A stretch of 64,000 nucleotides of DNA from Ruminococcaceae bacterium BL-6 (GCA_902810075.1 LR778135.1:3224001-3288000); one strand, 5' to 3'; shown: positions 15,113 through 24,481, numbered from the stretch's first letter. Notes: generated by a model not told the origin, from the sequence alone. Numbers and translations: made by a program.

Positions 15113-15600
15113 CCCAGCCATCCTTTTCCCGCGCTTCCCTTTTGCGGCTTCTTCTGCAGGCCCTCACCGCCGTTCCCAACGAAAAGCAGCAATTCGGCCC
15201 TTTCCGGGCCGGATTGCTGCTTTTGGCTGGGCTGGCAGGATTCGGAGGTTAATGACTCACTACCCGCGTTCCGCGGTAAAACCTTTTTTCCCAGCCATCC
15301 TTTTTCCACTCTTTCCTTTTGCGGCTTTTTCTGCAGGCCCTCACCGCCGTTCCCAACGAAAAGCAGCAATTCGGCCCTTTCCGGGCCGGATTGCTGCTTT
15401 TGGCTGGGCTGGCAGGATTCGGAGGTTAATGACTCACTACCCGCGTTCCGCGGTAAAACCTTTTTTCCCAGCCATCCTTTTTCCGCGCTTCCCTTTTGCG
15501 GCTTCTTCTGCAGGCCCTCACCGCCGTTCCCAACGAAAAGCAGCAATTCGGCCCTTTCCGGGCCGGATTGCTGCTTTTGGCTGGGCTGGCAGGATTCGGA
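15113..15600. repeat. 177-bp tandem repeats containing the 3' end of tRNA-Gln
   Basis: Two full units and a partial third recur with a period of exactly 177 bp (unit marks at 15113, 15290 and 15467). Each unit holds a terminator hairpin and a 23-bp copy of the tRNA-Gln 3' end including CCA (15224-15246, 15401-15423, and the real tRNA at 15578-15600). Beyond those 23 bp the two extra copies share a different sequence from the tRNA. Open frames across this block are artefacts of the repeat. The remainder of 14797-15577 shows only the hairpin at 14912. Confidence 0.92.
15536..15577 (-). terminator. Terminator of the tRNA operon
   Basis: AAAAGCAGCAATCCGGCCC pairs with its near-complement around GGAAA and ends in TTTT, directly after the tRNA-Gln CCA. 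Identical hairpins occur in both upstream repeat units. Confidence 0.9.
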
Positions 15601-15653
15601 CCTGCGCGATGACGGAGTCAAAGTCCGTTGCCTTACCGCTTGGCTACAGCCCA
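15578..15653 (-). tRNA. tRNA-Gln (TTG)
   Basis: Cloverleaf with acceptor stem TGGGCTG/CAGCCCA, anticodon loop CTTTGAC (anticodon TTG), T-loop GGTCCGAATCC and an encoded CCA. Last gene of a four-tRNA cluster. Confidence 0.96.
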
Positions 15654-15724
15654 CCATGAGAAATGATCCCTAAATAGGAAACACGAGGCAAAAATTTGCA
15701 TCTTTGCCTCGCACTTGAATTCAA

Positions 15725-15802
15725 TGGGGTGGAAGATGGGATTCGAACCCACGGTCTCCAGTGCCACAAACTGGCGCTTTAACCAGCTAAGCTACATCCA
15801 CC
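15725..15802 (-). tRNA. tRNA-His (GTG)
   Basis: Anticodon loop TTGTGGC gives GTG. The extra 5' G (G-1) opposite C73, a histidine tRNA hallmark, is present, and CCA is encoded. One T-T mismatch lies in the acceptor stem. Confidence 0.95.
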
Positions 15803-15805
15803 ATG

Positions 15806-15882
<77 letters not shown>

Positions 15883-15895
15883 CAATGTCTTGTCT

Positions 15896-15969
15896 TGGAG
15901 CGGGTGATGGGAATCGAACCCACACGACCAGCTTGGAAGGCTGGAGTTCTACCACTGAACTACACCCGC
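15896..15969 (-). tRNA. tRNA-Gly (TCC)
   Basis: Acceptor GCGGGTG/CACCCGC, anticodon loop CTTCCAA (TCC), T-loop GGTTCGATTCC, discriminator T and encoded CCA. First gene of the cluster. Confidence 0.96.
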
Positions 15970-16053
15970 ATTAAAACGACGCTATAAATTATAGCATAAC
16001 CCAAGACAAGATGTCAATAGGTGTTTGACAAACCTGCAAATCTTCCCGATCCT

Positions 16054-18309
16054 CTATAAAACTTCCAGCTTGATTTCCCCGTCCTCCGCGGTGACGGCGA
16101 TCGCGGCCAGGTCCGTTTCGCCGCGGTCCACCACGATCGAAGCGATTTGGTCCTCCACCCGGCGGCGGATCAGGTTGCGCAGGTCGCGCGCGCCGCTCTT
16201 CCCGCCGATCGCGTGCTCGGCAAGCCAGCGTGTCGCCTTTTCGTCATACGCGAAGCGGACGCCGCGCTCTTCGAGCGAGGAGGTGTACTCGTCGAGCATC
16301 AGCGCGGCGATCTTCTGGAAATCGTCCGCATCGAGCGGGCGGAACACGACGATCTCGTCGACACGGCTCAGAAATTCGGGTCGCAGGAAATCCGAGAGGG
16401 CCTTCATCGCCTTTTCGCGGCTCAGGTCCGCGTCGCTTTTGGCAAAGCCCAGCGCGGTGCCCTTCCGGTCGCTTCCCGCGTTCGAGGTCATGACGATCAC
16501 GGTGTTCTCAAAATTGACGGTGCGGCCGTGGGCATCGGTGATCCTGCCTTCATCCAGAATCTGGAGCAGGATATTCATCACGTCGGGATGCGCCTTTTCG
16601 ATTTCGTCGAACAGCAGCACCGAGTAAGGGCGGCGGCGCACCTTTTCTGTGACCTGCCCGGCCTCGTCGTATCCCACATAGCCGGGCGGCGAGCCGATGA
16701 TGCGCGAAACCGAGTGCTTTTCCATGAATTCGGACATATCCAGGCGGATCAGCGTTTCGGGCGTATCGAACAGCTCTTTCGAAAGCACCTTCACGAGCTC
16801 CGTCTTTCCCACGCCGGTGGGGCCGACGAAGATAAACGACGCCGGGCGGCGGCGGGGGCTGATCTGCACCCTGCTGCGGCGGATTGCGGCGGAAACGGCC
16901 GCGACGGCCTCTTTCTGGCCGATGATTTTGGAATTCAGGGTCCCCTCGAGGTCCTTGAGCTTCTTCAGCTCGCTTTCCTGCACGCGGCTCGCGGGGATGC
17001 CCGTCCACAGCTCGATAACGTGCGCCAGGTCCTCATCCGTCACCTCGGCGGACAGCGCCTCCGGCGCAAGCTGGTGCGTCTTTTCGTCGAGCCGGGCAAT
17101 ATCCCAGCGAAGCTCGGCCAGCTTCTCAAAGTCCGGCTCCGCCCCTTCGGCGGTCATCTCGCTTTCGCGGTCGCGGAGCTTTTCCAGCTCGAACGTGGCG
17201 GCGTCGTACTCCTTCATCTTCTTGTTGCGCAGCGAAGCGCAGGCACACGCCTCATCCAGAAGGTCGATCGCCTTGTCAGGCAGGAAGCGGTCGTTGATGT
17301 ACCGCTCCGAAAGGACGACCGTACGGTGCAGGATGCGAGCCGGCACATGAACGCGGTGGTACGACTCGTAATAGTCCTTGACCCCGCCCAGGATGTCGGC
17401 CGTCTCCTTCACTGAAGGCTCCCCGACCGTCACGGGCTGGAACCGGCGCTCCAGCGCGGCGTCCTTCTCGATATATTTGCGGTATTCGGTGAACGTGGTG
17501 GCGCCGATCACCTGAATCTCCCCGCGGGAAAGCGCGGGCTTCAGGATATTGGCCGCGTTCATCGAGCCCTCGGCGTCGCCGGTGCCGACCAGGTTGTGCA
17601 CCTCGTCGATGAACAAAATCACGTCGCCGTCGGCTTTCACCTCGTCGACCAGGCCCTTGATGCGGCTTTCGAACTGCCCCCGGAACTGGGTGCCCGCGAC
17701 AAGCGCGGTCAGGTCCAGAAGCTGGATCTCCTTCTTTCTCAGCCGCGCGGGGACGTTCCCCTGCGCGATGCGCAGCGCCAGCCCCTCCGCGATCGCGGTT
17801 TTCCCGACGCCGGGCTCGCCGATCAGGCACGGATTGTTTTTCGTACGGCGGCTCAGGATCTGGATCACGCGCTCGATCTCCCGCTCACGCCCCACGATCC
17901 GGTCGATCTCCCCGCGGCGGGCGCGTCCGGTCAGGTTGGTGCAGTAAGTATCGATATGCTTCCTTTTCGGCTTGCGGACCTCGCCCGTTTTGCGCCCCGC
18001 AGAGGTCTGGGTCGTGTCTCCGCCCTCCTGGTTCGGCTTGGTGTTGAAAATATTCTGAAGAAACGGGAAGGTCGCGGCGCCGCCGGGAACAAAGCCATCC
18101 TCGTCTCCGCTTTCCATCATCTCGTTGAGCTGATCCTCCATCGTTTCCAACTGGTCCTCCGTAATCCCCATGCGGTCCATCAGGTCGTTGACCGGTTTGA
18201 TCCCCATCTCCCTGGCGCATTTCAGGCAATAGCCCTTTGTGTCTTTCGCATCGGCGCTGGACGCCAGAAAAACCACAGCCGGCCGTTTATGGCATCTTGA
18301 ACATAACAT
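16054..18309 (-). CDS. clpE: ClpE-type AAA+ unfoldase of the Clp protease
   Basis: A 751-residue Hsp100 ATPase that unfolds proteins for ClpP. Its N-terminus is a zinc finger (CSRCHKRP ... CLKC), the hallmark of ClpE rather than ClpC. Two AAA+ modules follow, with Walker A motifs GEPGVGKT (about 165) and GPTGVGKTE (about 490) and Walker B motifs LFIDEVHN and LLFDEIEKAHP. A coiled-coil middle segment lies between them (about 390-430). ClpE is normally a stress protein under CtsR control; I did not find a clear CtsR heptad repeat in front of it. It starts at ATG 18309, 80 bp after pgsA. Confidence 0.93.
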   Translation of the reverse strand: MLCSRCHKRPAVVFLASSADAKDTKGYCLKCAREMGIKPVNDLMDRMGITEDQLETMEDQLNEMMESGDEDGFVPGGAATFPFLQNIFNTKPNQEGGDTTQTSAGRKTGEVRKPKRKHIDTYCTNLTGRARRGEIDRIVGREREIERVIQILSRRTKNNPCLIGEPGVGKTAIAEGLALRIAQGNVPARLRKKEIQLLDLTALVAGTQFRGQFESRIKGLVDEVKADGDVILFIDEVHNLVGTGDAEGSMNAANILKPALSRGEIQVIGATTFTEYRKYIEKDAALERRFQPVTVGEPSVKETADILGGVKDYYESYHRVHVPARILHRTVVLSERYINDRFLPDKAIDLLDEACACASLRNKKMKEYDAATFELEKLRDRESEMTAEGAEPDFEKLAELRWDIARLDEKTHQLAPEALSAEVTDEDLAHVIELWTGIPASRVQESELKKLKDLEGTLNSKIIGQKEAVAAVSAAIRRSRVQISPRRRPASFIFVGPTGVGKTELVKVLSKELFDTPETLIRLDMSEFMEKHSVSRIIGSPPGYVGYDEAGQVTEKVRRRPYSVLLFDEIEKAHPDVMNILLQILDEGRITDAHGRTVNFENTVIVMTSNAGSDRKGTALGFAKSDADLSREKAMKALSDFLRPEFLSRVDEIVVFRPLDADDFQKIAALMLDEYTSSLEERGVRFAYDEKATRWLAEHAIGGKSGARDLRNLIRRRVEDQIASIVVDRGETDLAAIAVTAEDGEIKLEVL

Positions 18310-18388
18310 CGCAATTTTTCTTTTCTCCGCTGCCGTAGCGGGTTCTGGTAGAAACTGCCCTGCGGCTAAATTGGGGCATAACAGGCGC

Positions 18389-19006
18389 CTAACCCTTTTT
18401 TCTGGGAAAGGTGCGCTTGGCTTTCAGCTCCAGATCGATCCTGTCCCTGGGATCGTCGGAATGGAGCGTCTGCCGGTAAATTTGAAAATATCGGATAAAG
18501 GCGTACACCATCATTCCCACCGTAAGGGAAAGAAGCGTAATGGTCAGCGCAAGGCTTTCGTAGTTCCAGATTCCCTTCAGCGCGTAAATCACCGTAAAGG
18601 AACCATAGAACATGGCGGTCGCCACCTTGCCGTACCATTTCGCGGCGCACGGACGTTTTTTCTTTTTAATCAGCACACAGCCCGCGATGATCATGGTGCT
18701 CTCTTTGACGATGAACACCGCCAGCAGCGGGATCAGCATCGGCTGCCGCACCGCCATGCAGAAGGCCACCGTCGCCTGCGTCAGCTTGTCGGCCAGCGGG
18801 TCCAGCATCTGGCCCAGCACCGTAATCTGGTCGAACTTTCGCGCGATCATTCCGTCGAACAGATCGCTCAGGCCCGAAACCGCCAGCACCACGCCCGCTT
18901 CCCGATACCGTTCGCCGATAAAATAAAAGACGAACGCCGGAATCAGCAGGATCCGCAGCAGCGTCAGCGCATTCGGCACCGTAATATTTTTGTTGATCTC
19001 CTTCAT
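18389..19006 (-). CDS. pgsA: CDP-diacylglycerol--glycerol-3-phosphate 3-phosphatidyltransferase
   Basis: A 205-residue membrane enzyme for the first committed step of phosphatidylglycerol synthesis. The CDP-alcohol phosphatidyltransferase signature DG-x2-AR-x8-G-x3-D-x3-D is present as DGMIARKFDQITVLGQMLDPLAD. Hydrophobic helices follow, and the opening NALTLLRILLIPAFV is typical of PgsA. A cardiolipin synthase of the same superfamily is a less likely alternative. The gene follows the CvpA-like gene by 31 bp. Confidence 0.88.
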   Translation of the reverse strand: MKEINKNITVPNALTLLRILLIPAFVFYFIGERYREAGVVLAVSGLSDLFDGMIARKFDQITVLGQMLDPLADKLTQATVAFCMAVRQPMLIPLLAVFIVKESTMIIAGCVLIKKKKRPCAAKWYGKVATAMFYGSFTVIYALKGIWNYESLALTITLLSLTVGMMVYAFIRYFQIYRQTLHSDDPRDRIDLELKAKRTFPRKKG

Positions 19007-19037
19007 TTTCCCTCTCCAATCCGTGGAGTCTCATTCA

Positions 19038-19739
19038 TTATTCCTCAGAGAGCATGGAATAAACCGGACTATTCCGATAAATCGTCTGATACACAATGGA
19101 ATCGTCAAGCTGCTTCCGGGTGATCCCGAACAGCCCGTCCTTTGTCATCGGCAGCGCAAGCTGAAGCAGAAGGCAGAGGAGCACTGCGACGGCGCCGCCC
19201 GTACAAAGCCCGAACACGCCGCCCAGAACCGTGTTGATCTGGCGCAGAATGGGGAGATGGAATACCGCGCTCACCGCCCGGATGACCATGCGCACCAGCA
19301 TCATGAACACACAGAAAAGCACGATGGTGAGGACAAGGCGGGAGAATCCGATGACCGCGGGCGAAAGCAGGTCCGCCATTTTCGGCGCCGCGGACTGGAT
19401 CGTTCCGCTGAACACATCCGAAAGGCTCTCCGTCGTCATCCCGCGGTAGCGGAGCGGGTTGACAATCAGGGCCGGAAGTCCTTTCAGCACCGCGCCGGCC
19501 CGGCCGGCGGCGGTTTTTTCCGCCGATTCGGTCAGGATCGAGGTGATGCGTTTCACCAGCATGCCGCGCAGCACGTTCCGGTACAGAAGCTGCGACAGCG
19601 TCTGCCCGAGGGACGACGCCGCAACGGTCGCCGCAAGGTATCCCGCGAACCCGAGCAGGGAGCGGACCAGGCCTTTCTGCAGGCCGACCAGCGTACACAA
19701 AAAAATCACCACAATCAGGATGATATCAATCACATTCAT
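19038..19739 (-). CDS. CvpA-family membrane protein
   Basis: A 233-residue protein opening MNVIDIILIVVIFLCTLVGLQKGLVRSL, the CvpA family pattern of four membrane helices (colicin V production protein family). Its function is not settled; links to envelope integrity are reported for relatives. Helices recur near 140-170 and 190-215, between them an amphipathic region. ATG 19739 is chosen because GGAGGG lies 5 nt upstream; the frame is open further upstream without a good start. Between two lipid- and envelope-related genes. Confidence 0.82.
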   Translation of the reverse strand: MNVIDIILIVVIFLCTLVGLQKGLVRSLLGFAGYLAATVAASSLGQTLSQLLYRNVLRGMLVKRITSILTESAEKTAAGRAGAVLKGLPALIVNPLRYRGMTTESLSDVFSGTIQSAAPKMADLLSPAVIGFSRLVLTIVLFCVFMMLVRMVIRAVSAVFHLPILRQINTVLGGVFGLCTGGAVAVLLCLLLQLALPMTKDGLFGITRKQLDDSIVYQTIYRNSPVYSMLSEE

Positions 19740-19900
19740 GTTTTCCCTCCGTTTCTCCCGACGCCCCGTGCGGAAAGCGGCACGCTGCCGGCCGGGAGTG
19801 CGCAGGCATCCATACGTTTTTGGATGCAGGGACATTATTTTAAATATACCATAAAGAAAACATCAGCACAAGGTTCAGAAAAATAATAATCTGTAAATAT

Positions 19901-21160
19901 TCACGCTCCGCCCGAGCGGAACGTGACAAGCCGTATTTCGCTGACCCCGAGAACATAAGCAGAGCTTTCGTCGTGGAGGGCCAGTGTCCTGGCGTCGCTG
20001 CCCGCGCTGCACGAGCCGCGCGCCGCCCCCGTGGAAGCGTCATAAGCACAGGCCGTTCCATCGTTTGTCAGCACGGCGGCGGTATTCCCGTAAAGCGCCA
20101 CGGCCTTCGCCCGGTGCTTCAGCGGGATGGCGGCCGTCTGCCGGCCGGAGGAATCGAGCAGCACCAGGCTGCCGGACGACGCGTTGGCATAGGGGATCAG
20201 CGCGAGCGCCGTCCGGCCGTTGTCGCTGGCCGCGGTGAGAAGCGGCCGGCCTTTGTAGTCATAGTCGGTCTTGCCGCCGTCCTCGCGGATCACGCTGGTC
20301 AGCCGGTCGCCCACCGCCACGATGCTGCCGTTTTCCCCGTAGCTGAGCGACAGCATCAGGTTTTCCGGGTAAGTCAGAATTTTCACCGGCTTCGGATTGC
20401 CGAAATCGAACAGGTAGACCGCCGAGACCATCCCCCCCTGCGAGGCGGAGACCGCCGCCACGGCGGCGCGCGTCCCGCTGCGGTTCAGAGCCACCTGGGT
20501 GACATAATAATCGGAAAAATCATAGACGTACTGGGGCGCGCCGCTGCTCAGGTAAACGGTCAGGCGCGAGGCGTATCCTTTGTTTTCCGTCGCGAGGGCG
20601 TACCGCCCGTTGGGCGCGAGCGCGCCCGCCTGGATATTTTCATCCGTGCTTCCCTTCCGCAGGGTTTTGGAGTATCCCTCGATCTGGTACCCCTTCCCGC
20701 CCAGATTGTAGATCATCACCCGCGAGCCGGCGGTGCGCATCACCGGATTGGAAAAGCTGTGCTGGCGGCGGACCAGCTCCTTCGCGGTGGAATTCAGGAT
20801 CGTGAGCGCGGTGTCGCTCACGATCACGGCGTTTTTGTCCTGCGAGGCAAAATTCCCCGCCAGCACCACGCGTCCGTTGCTCACCGGGGACGGGAATCCG
20901 TCGCCGACGCCGATGCCGACCACGCGGGACTGGATCCATTCGGAAATATTGGCGGGCGTCAGATTCCCGCGGTTGAACCAGATCAAAAGCCCGAAGACGG
21001 AAACGATCAGGATCAGGGCGACGCGGTAAACCCAGCCCGGAACCTGCGGGAACCACATCCTCTCCCGCGGCGCGCGCGCATGGGGGTGCTCCCGGGCCGC
21101 ATTTTCATCCCGGTCCATCTCGTCATCCGCATACCTTTTTCCCCTCGGTTTCCGCGTCAT
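19901..21160 (-). CDS. DUF5711 family membrane-anchored beta-propeller-like protein
   Basis: A 419-residue protein: a charged cytoplasmic N-terminus of about 40 residues, one membrane helix (YRVALILIVSVFGLLIWF, about 44-62), then an extracytoplasmic domain of repeated beta-strand blocks (for example GRYALATENK, GTRAAVAAVSA, GRTALALIPYA), which reads like a WD/YVTN-type propeller. The family is common in Oscillospiraceae and has no assigned role. It overlaps the end of truA by 4 bp, so it is cotranscribed with it. There may be an envelope-related function, but nothing here shows what. Confidence 0.8.
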   Translation of the reverse strand: MTRKPRGKRYADDEMDRDENAAREHPHARAPRERMWFPQVPGWVYRVALILIVSVFGLLIWFNRGNLTPANISEWIQSRVVGIGVGDGFPSPVSNGRVVLAGNFASQDKNAVIVSDTALTILNSTAKELVRRQHSFSNPVMRTAGSRVMIYNLGGKGYQIEGYSKTLRKGSTDENIQAGALAPNGRYALATENKGYASRLTVYLSSGAPQYVYDFSDYYVTQVALNRSGTRAAVAAVSASQGGMVSAVYLFDFGNPKPVKILTYPENLMLSLSYGENGSIVAVGDRLTSVIREDGGKTDYDYKGRPLLTAASDNGRTALALIPYANASSGSLVLLDSSGRQTAAIPLKHRAKAVALYGNTAAVLTNDGTACAYDASTGAARGSCSAGSDARTLALHDESSAYVLGVSEIRLVTFRSGGA

Positions 21161-21912
21161 TCCATCACTTCCTCTTCATAAAAAACACGGTTCAGATAAA
21201 GGCCGCAGGCAGGGGCGGTCGGCCCCGCCACCCGGCGGTCGCGCCTCTCGATCACGTCCGCCACATCCCCGGGCGAAAGCTTGCCCTGCGCCACGCGCAG
21301 AAGCGTCCCGACCATGATGCGGACCATATTGTAAAGGAATCCGTCCGCCGCAACGGTGAACAGCACCAGGTCGCCGTCGCGCGAAACCCGCGCTTTGCTG
21401 ACGGTGCGCACCATGCTGCCGCGGTCGCGCGCGTCGAGCGTGCAGAACGAGGTGAAGTCGTGCGTGCCCACAAAACACGCGGCCGCCCGGCCGAGCTTCT
21501 CCTCGTCGAGCGGATACCAGTAATGAAGGGCGTAACCGTTCAAAAACGGATTGCGCACGGGCGAATTCCAGATTTTATAGACGTATTCCTTGCCGCGGCA
21601 GGAGTACCGGGCGTGAAATTCCGGCGGCACCTCGCGGCAGGAAAGCACCGCGATATCCGGCGGAAGATAGTGGTTCATCGCGCCCACCAGCCGCGCGCAG
21701 GGGATTTCCCGCCCGACTTTGGCGCTGATGCAGAAGCGCAGGGCGTGCACCCCGGTGTCGGTGCGGCTGCATCCCTTCAGGTCGGGGGCGGCCCCCAGCA
21801 CCCTTGCGAGCGCCTCCTGAAAAACCTGCTGAACCGACAGGGCGTTTTGCTGGATCTGCCAGCCGTGATAGTTTCTGCCGTCGTAGCAGATGGTAAAAAG
21901 CAGATTCCTCAT
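21157..21912 (-). CDS. truA: tRNA pseudouridine(38-40) synthase
   Basis: A 251-residue enzyme that isomerises uridines in the anticodon arm of tRNAs. The start MRNLLFTICYDGRNYHGWQIQ and the catalytic motif CSRTDTGVHA, with the active Asp, are standard. RDRRVAGPTAPACGLYL closes the domain. ATG 21912 has GGAGG 8 nt upstream; the frame is open back to 21978 but that extension overlaps ecfT and lacks a ribosome site. Part of the ecf-truA gene order common in Firmicutes. Confidence 0.96.
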   Translation of the reverse strand: MRNLLFTICYDGRNYHGWQIQQNALSVQQVFQEALARVLGAAPDLKGCSRTDTGVHALRFCISAKVGREIPCARLVGAMNHYLPPDIAVLSCREVPPEFHARYSCRGKEYVYKIWNSPVRNPFLNGYALHYWYPLDEEKLGRAAACFVGTHDFTSFCTLDARDRGSMVRTVSKARVSRDGDLVLFTVAADGFLYNMVRIMVGTLLRVAQGKLSPGDVADVIERRDRRVAGPTAPACGLYLNRVFYEEEVME

Positions 21913-21926
21913 GCGAACCTCCGGTT

Positions 21927-22742
21927 TCAGCCGAAAACGCTGGGCAGCAGCGCCGCGCACAGCACGACGCCCAGGCACACCGCCGAGGAAAACGCGATGG
22001 CGGCCCCGTCCAGGCGGGTCATGTGCAGGCTTTTCATTTTAGTGCGCCCCTCACCGCCGCGGTAACAGCGGCATTCCATCGCCATGGCCAGCTCGTATGC
22101 TCGCCGGAACGACGAGACGAACAGCGGGATCAGGATCGGGATCAGCGCGCGGATCCGCTGGGTGAAGCCGCCGCTTTCCAGATCGGCGCCGCGCGCCTTC
22201 TGCGCGCTCATGATCTTGTCGGTCTCCTCCAGCAGCGTCGGCACGAAGCGCAAAGCGATCGTCATCATCATCGCGATCTCATGCACCTTGATATGGAAGA
22301 ATTTCAGCGGCTTCATGATCCGCTCCAGCGCGTCGGTCAGGTCGGTGGGCGACGTGGTGAAGGTGAGCACCGAGCTGAACAGGATCAGGCTGATGATGCG
22401 CACGGCGATGAACACGCTGTTGACAACGCCGCCCATGCGGATCTGCATGAAGCCGATCTGAAGCAGCAGCCGGCCGCCGCCGTAAAACAGGTTCAGAACG
22501 GAAGTGAGCAGCACCACGAAGACGACCGCCTTCAGGCTTTTCAGGTACTGCCGCGCCGGCACGCCGGAAAGCCCGATGGAGGCCGCCGCCAGCAGCACCA
22601 TCAGGCCGAGGGAGGGAAAATTGTCTGCGATAAAAATAAAGAGGATGAAAAGGAACGTCAGGGCGATCTTCACGCGCGCATCCATACGGTGCAGCACCGA
22701 TTTTCCGGGCAGGAACTGCCCGAGCGTGATATCTGAAATCAA
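21927..22742 (-). CDS. ecfT: ECF transporter transmembrane component EcfT
   Basis: The membrane coupling subunit of energy-coupling factor transporters, which links the two ATPases to interchangeable vitamin-binding S components. Multiple membrane helices are clear, and the coupling-helix Ala-Arg-Gly type motif appears as SAQKARGADLE. Start TTG 22742 gives MISDITLGQFLPGKSVLHRMD, matching the family N-terminus, and overlaps the ecfA2 stop as TTGA; a GTG at 22751 has no room for a ribosome site. 271 residues. Confidence 0.94.
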   Translation of the reverse strand: MISDITLGQFLPGKSVLHRMDARVKIALTFLFILFIFIADNFPSLGLMVLLAAASIGLSGVPARQYLKSLKAVVFVVLLTSVLNLFYGGGRLLLQIGFMQIRMGGVVNSVFIAVRIISLILFSSVLTFTTSPTDLTDALERIMKPLKFFHIKVHEIAMMMTIALRFVPTLLEETDKIMSAQKARGADLESGGFTQRIRALIPILIPLFVSSFRRAYELAMAMECRCYRGGEGRTKMKSLHMTRLDGAAIAFSSAVCLGVVLCAALLPSVFG

Positions 22743-23611
22743 CGGATGCACCCCCTTTTCCGAAGCAGCGGAACCAGGTCGTCCAGAGCCTGATCCACCG
22801 TCAGGACGCTCGCGTTCACGGGATATCCCTTTTCCCGCAGAAGGCTCATGATCTTCGTGATCTGCGGCACGCGCAGGCCGATGCTTTCCAGTTCCGCCCT
22901 GCGGGAAAACACGCGGTCGATCCGGTCGAGCATCACGGCCTTTCCGGAATTCATCACCAGGGCGCGGTCCGCGACGCGCGCGATATCCTCCATGCTGTGC
23001 GAAACGAGGATCACGGTGTTGTTCCGCCGCCTGTGATAGGCGACGATCTGGTCCAGCAGCTGATCGCGCCCCTGCGGGTCCAGCCCGGCGGTCGGCTCGT
23101 CCAGCACCAGCACGTCGGGGTCCATCGCGATCACGCCAGCGATCGCGGCGCGCCGTTTCTCCCCGCCGGAAAGCTCGAACGGCGATTTGTCAAGAAGCTC
23201 TGGCTTCAGGCCGGTAAACTCCGCCGCCGAAGCCACGCGCTTTGCGATCTCCTCTTCGGAAAGCTCCATGTTGCGCGGCCCGAAGGAGATATCCTGCCGG
23301 ACGGTTTCCTCAAAAAGCTGATGCTCCGGATACTGGAACACCATGCCGACCCGAAAGCGCACCGCGCGGATCCTGCGCGGCTCGTCCCAGATATCCTTTC
23401 CGTCGAGCAGCACCTGCCCCGACGCGGGGCGCAGAAGGCCGTTGAACTGCTGGATCAGGGTGGATTTTCCGGACCCCGTGTGGCCGATCACCCCCAAGAA
23501 CTCGCCCCGGCGGATCGAGACGCTCACCCCGTCCACCGCCGTTTTCTGAAACGGCGTGTCTTTTCCATATAAATACGTTAAATCTCTTGTCTCCAAAATG
23601 ATTTCGGACAT
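22739..23611 (-). CDS. ecfA2: ECF transporter ATPase EcfA2
   Basis: One of the two ABC ATPases of the energy-coupling module (290 residues). Walker A GHTGSGKST, Q-loop FQYPEHQLFEETV, signature FELSGGEKRR, Walker [13 protein letters not shown] and the H-loop LVSHSMED are all intact. It lies 24 bp after ecfA1 and overlaps ecfT. The QLFEETVRQDI segment after the Q-loop is typical of EcfA2. Confidence 0.95.
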   Translation of the reverse strand: MSEIILETRDLTYLYGKDTPFQKTAVDGVSVSIRRGEFLGVIGHTGSGKSTLIQQFNGLLRPASGQVLLDGKDIWDEPRRIRAVRFRVGMVFQYPEHQLFEETVRQDISFGPRNMELSEEEIAKRVASAAEFTGLKPELLDKSPFELSGGEKRRAAIAGVIAMDPDVLVLDEPTAGLDPQGRDQLLDQIVAYHRRRNNTVILVSHSMEDIARVADRALVMNSGKAVMLDRIDRVFSRRAELESIGLRVPQITKIMSLLREKGYPVNASVLTVDQALDDLVPLLRKRGCIR

Positions 23612-23635
23612 CCTGTCAGTTTCCTCCGTTTGCGG

Positions 23636-24481
23636 TCATCTCTTCAGCAGAAGCTCCAGGGCGGCGACGCATTCCTGCTCGTTCAGCACGCCGTCTGGCA
23701 GCGGGCACCCGTCGGCCTTCAGGCGGTAAATCAGCTCGGTCGCCTGCGGCACGTCAAGGCTGTGGCGCTTCAGAAGCTCCACCTGAGAGAACACCTCGCG
23801 CGGCGTCCCGTCGGTCAGGATCCGTCCGCTGTCCATCACCACCACGCGGTCCGCCAGAACCGCCTCATCCATATAATGCGTGATGAGGACGACCGTCATC
23901 CCCTTTTCGCGGTTCAGCCGCTGCACCGTGCCGAGCACCTCCGTGCGGCCGCGCGGGTCCAGCATGGCGGTGGGCTCGTCCAGCACCAGACAGTCCGGCA
24001 GCATCGCGATGATCCCCGCGATGGCGATGCGCTGCTTCTGCCCGCCGGAAAGCTTGTAGGAAGCGTGGGTGCGGAACTCGTACATGTCCACCGCCTTCAG
24101 CGCGTCGTCCACGCGGCGGCGGATTTCGGCGGGCGGCACGCCCAGATTTTCGGGGCCGAACGCCACATCCTCCTCCACGATGCTGGCGACCAGCTGATTG
24201 TCGGGGTTCTGAAGCACCAGCCCCACCCTGCGGCGGATCTCGTATTTCAGGCTCTCATCCGAAGTGTCCATGCCGTCCACATACACTTTTCCGGAGCTCG
24301 GCAGCAGCATGGCGTTGAAATGCTTCGCGAGGGTGGATTTTCCGGATCCGTTGTGCCCCAGAAGCGCGACGAACTGCCCCTTTTTGATTCCCAGCGTCAC
24401 GTCGGAAAGGACTTCCTTCGGCGCGTCCCCCTCGTCCGGCTCGTAGGAAAACGTCACATGGTCCGCTTGTAGATATTCCAT
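23636..24481 (-). CDS. ecfA1: ECF transporter ATPase EcfA1
   Basis: The partner ABC ATPase (281 residues). Walker [11 protein letters not shown]-loop [20 protein letters not shown], signature KLSGGQKQR, Walker [15 protein letters not shown] and H-loop LITHYMDEA are intact. The QNPDNQ stretch is the EcfA1 hallmark. First gene of the ecfA1-ecfA2-ecfT module. No S component is next to it; one lies about 28 kb away at 52814-53449, as expected for a shared (group II) ECF module. Confidence 0.95.
   Translation of the reverse strand: MEYLQADHVTFSYEPDEGDAPKEVLSDVTLGIKKGQFVALLGHNGSGKSTLAKHFNAMLLPSSGKVYVDGMDTSDESLKYEIRRRVGLVLQNPDNQLVASIVEEDVAFGPENLGVPPAEIRRRVDDALKAVDMYEFRTHASYKLSGGQKQRIAIAGIIAMLPDCLVLDEPTAMLDPRGRTEVLGTVQRLNREKGMTVVLITHYMDEAVLADRVVVMDSGRILTDGTPREVFSQVELLKRHSLDVPQATELIYRLKADGCPLPDGVLNEQECVAALELLLKR

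Noticed and set aside
15113..15600. CRISPR array
   Set aside because: Units are 177 bp and repeated throughout, without short repeats and unique spacers, and no cas genes are present.
14955..15659. Open frame of 234 codons and a minus-strand frame of 207 codons across the tandem repeats
   Set aside because: They translate the 177-bp repeats and tRNA-Gln; the internal repetition reflects the DNA repeats, and no ribosome site or family match exists.
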